Below the pieces are notes generated by a model. That model was not told the origin of the DNA. It ran no database searches and saw only the letters and a program-made list of their open reading frames with translations. Below, piece after piece: positions 63,433 to 64,000 of a stretch of DNA of 64,000 nt. Origin of the DNA: Paenibacillus glucanolyticus NBRC 15330 (GTDB taxonomy: Bacteria; Bacillota; Bacilli; Paenibacillales; Paenibacillaceae); assembly GCF_004000885.1 (NCBI RefSeq), contig NZ_BIMC01000012.1, positions 121,993 to 185,992 on the forward strand, given 5' to 3'. The translations under genes were made by a program, and so were the position numbers. The stretch's first letter is position 1, and every line of letters begins with the position of its first letter.

Positions 63433-63734
63433 GATTCGTCCTCCTCAAATCTTTTCCATAGTAAGCTTCAAAAATGAGGCTTCTTCCGTTCCTCCAGCCC
63501 CAATTATCAAGGAAACAGAGCAGTTAGGAATGTTGAGAATATCATTTTGACTCTTATTGTATCACCAGACGTGTTTCATTTCCATAACGTAATTGTCATT
63601 GTTGTGTAAAAGTCACCCTGTGGCAATTACATCCCCCCAGCATTATTTCCCTTAATAGTCCGGTTATAACCGAATTCAGCCAATGTTAAACGAGATAAAT
63701 CAAGCTGATCCCATGGAAAAAGTTACGTCATGGA
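63433..63734. promoter_or_regulatory. Upstream region of tkt
   Basis: This gap should contain the tkt promoter. The best candidate -10 on the minus strand is TACAAT (63556-63561), with only a weak -35 before it. No gene or repeat is visible. Confidence 0.35.
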
Positions 63735-63781
63735 TATAAAAAATGCTTCGGTCCAGCGTAATCGACATGCTGGACCGAAGC
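63735..63781 (-). terminator. Terminator of the gene at the right edge
   Basis: GCTTCGGTCCAGC pairs with GCTGGACCGAAGC, followed on the minus strand by ATTTTTTATA. Confidence 0.88.
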
Positions 63782-63798
63782 TTGGTTGTGGCGGCACT

Positions 63799-64000
63799 TT
63801 ATCGAGTGCCGCGTTTTTTGGCTTTCAGGAGGCGATCCATAGAGGAGCCTCCTTCCGGTGCCGGCCCGGTATCCTCGGGCCGGTCTTTGCCCTCCCCCTG
63901 CGCCTTTGGCGGCGGGGGAGGCGGTGTAGGCGCGCTTCCCTTGCGCGCGCCATCGCGCGCCTCCGGCGGGGCCTTGCGGCCCCCTGCCGGAGCTGCGCCA
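63799..64000 (-). CDS. C-terminal end of a proline-rich protein, gene runs off the window
   Basis: An open frame enters from the right edge and ends at TAA 63799-63801, giving the last 66 residues. It is a low-complexity tail (GAAPAGGRKAPPEARDGARK, then APTPPPPPPKAQGEGKDRPE) closing with SSMDRLLKAKKRGTR. The DNA is far richer in GC than the rest of the window. The main domain is outside, so the family cannot be named; the basic MDRLLKAKKR end suggests a cytoplasmic anchor after a flexible linker. A good terminator follows it. Confidence 0.72.
   Translation of the reverse strand, partial: GAAPAGGRKAPPEARDGARKGSAPTPPPPPPKAQGEGKDRPEDTGPAPEGGSSMDRLLKAKKRGTR

Noticed and set aside
62428..63477. 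Long plus-strand frames opposite tkt (also 61333-62397)
   Set aside because: They are antisense shadows of transketolase, rich in Cys, His and Arg without domain motifs.

Overview
The window looks like a stretch of chromosome from a spore-former of the Paenibacillus type (Bacillota, about 50% GC). The evidence is AGGAGG-type ribosome sites, frequent TTG and GTG starts, Rho-independent terminators after most units, an S-layer-homology serine hydrolase, a copper-amine-oxidase-N 'stalk' protein, a family-11 rhamnogalacturonan lyase with a FIMAH-type tail, and a hybrid 7TMR-DISM sensor kinase paired with a BTAD response regulator. I see no tRNA, rRNA, CRISPR array, insertion sequence, prophage or replication origin. 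The genus is an inference from gene content.

Layout. 1-6.2 kb: the end of a B12-binding radical SAM gene, recQ, an AraC regulator, a collapsed SRPBCC gene, a small VOC protein, and speD of the long E. coli class. 6.2-13.8 kb: a sensor-domain membrane protein plus a histidine kinase fused to its LuxR-type response regulator, a three-copy TGTCATAT element, an SLH-anchored serine hydrolase, and a rhamnogalacturonan lyase broken by one in-frame TGA. 13.9-19.4 kb: an MBL hydrolase with an ArsR-type regulator, two small genes, a CatE-like VOC dioxygenase and an Rrf2 regulator that share an operator lying on the -10 box of both promoters, and an AEC transporter. 19.5-31.6 kb: the hybrid kinase/BTAD system, acetyltransferases, a MocR regulator without its PLP lysine, a Xaa-Pro peptidase and the cystine transporter TcyP.

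31.8-41.4 kb is a cobamide salvage and nucleotide-loop region. cobD, cbiZ, cbiB and a cobC-like phosphatase come first. A cobalamin riboswitch with a visible terminator and antiterminator follows, then btuF-btuC-btuD-cobT-cobU-cobS. No corrin-ring genes are present, so the set fits import and remodelling of cobamides. 41.5-47.4 kb holds a lipoate ligase, a YdjM-like membrane protein, an EamA transporter, a HAD phosphatase, a regulator made of two MerR domains, and a PhnP-like hydrolase.

47.8-50.5 kb is the most interesting accessory piece. A TIR-like (Cap12/PCTIR-type) protein with an unassigned C-terminal domain is translationally coupled (GTGA overlap) to a 77-residue protein of unknown type, next to a lipoprotein serpin. 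50.6-64 kb returns to housekeeping: a sulfate ABC operon (cysT-cysW-cysA-sbp), YjbQ, a TetR regulator with YigZ, pgi, a beta-hydroxyacid dehydrogenase, the stalk protein, ppnP, tkt, and the proline-rich end of a gene that runs off the right edge.
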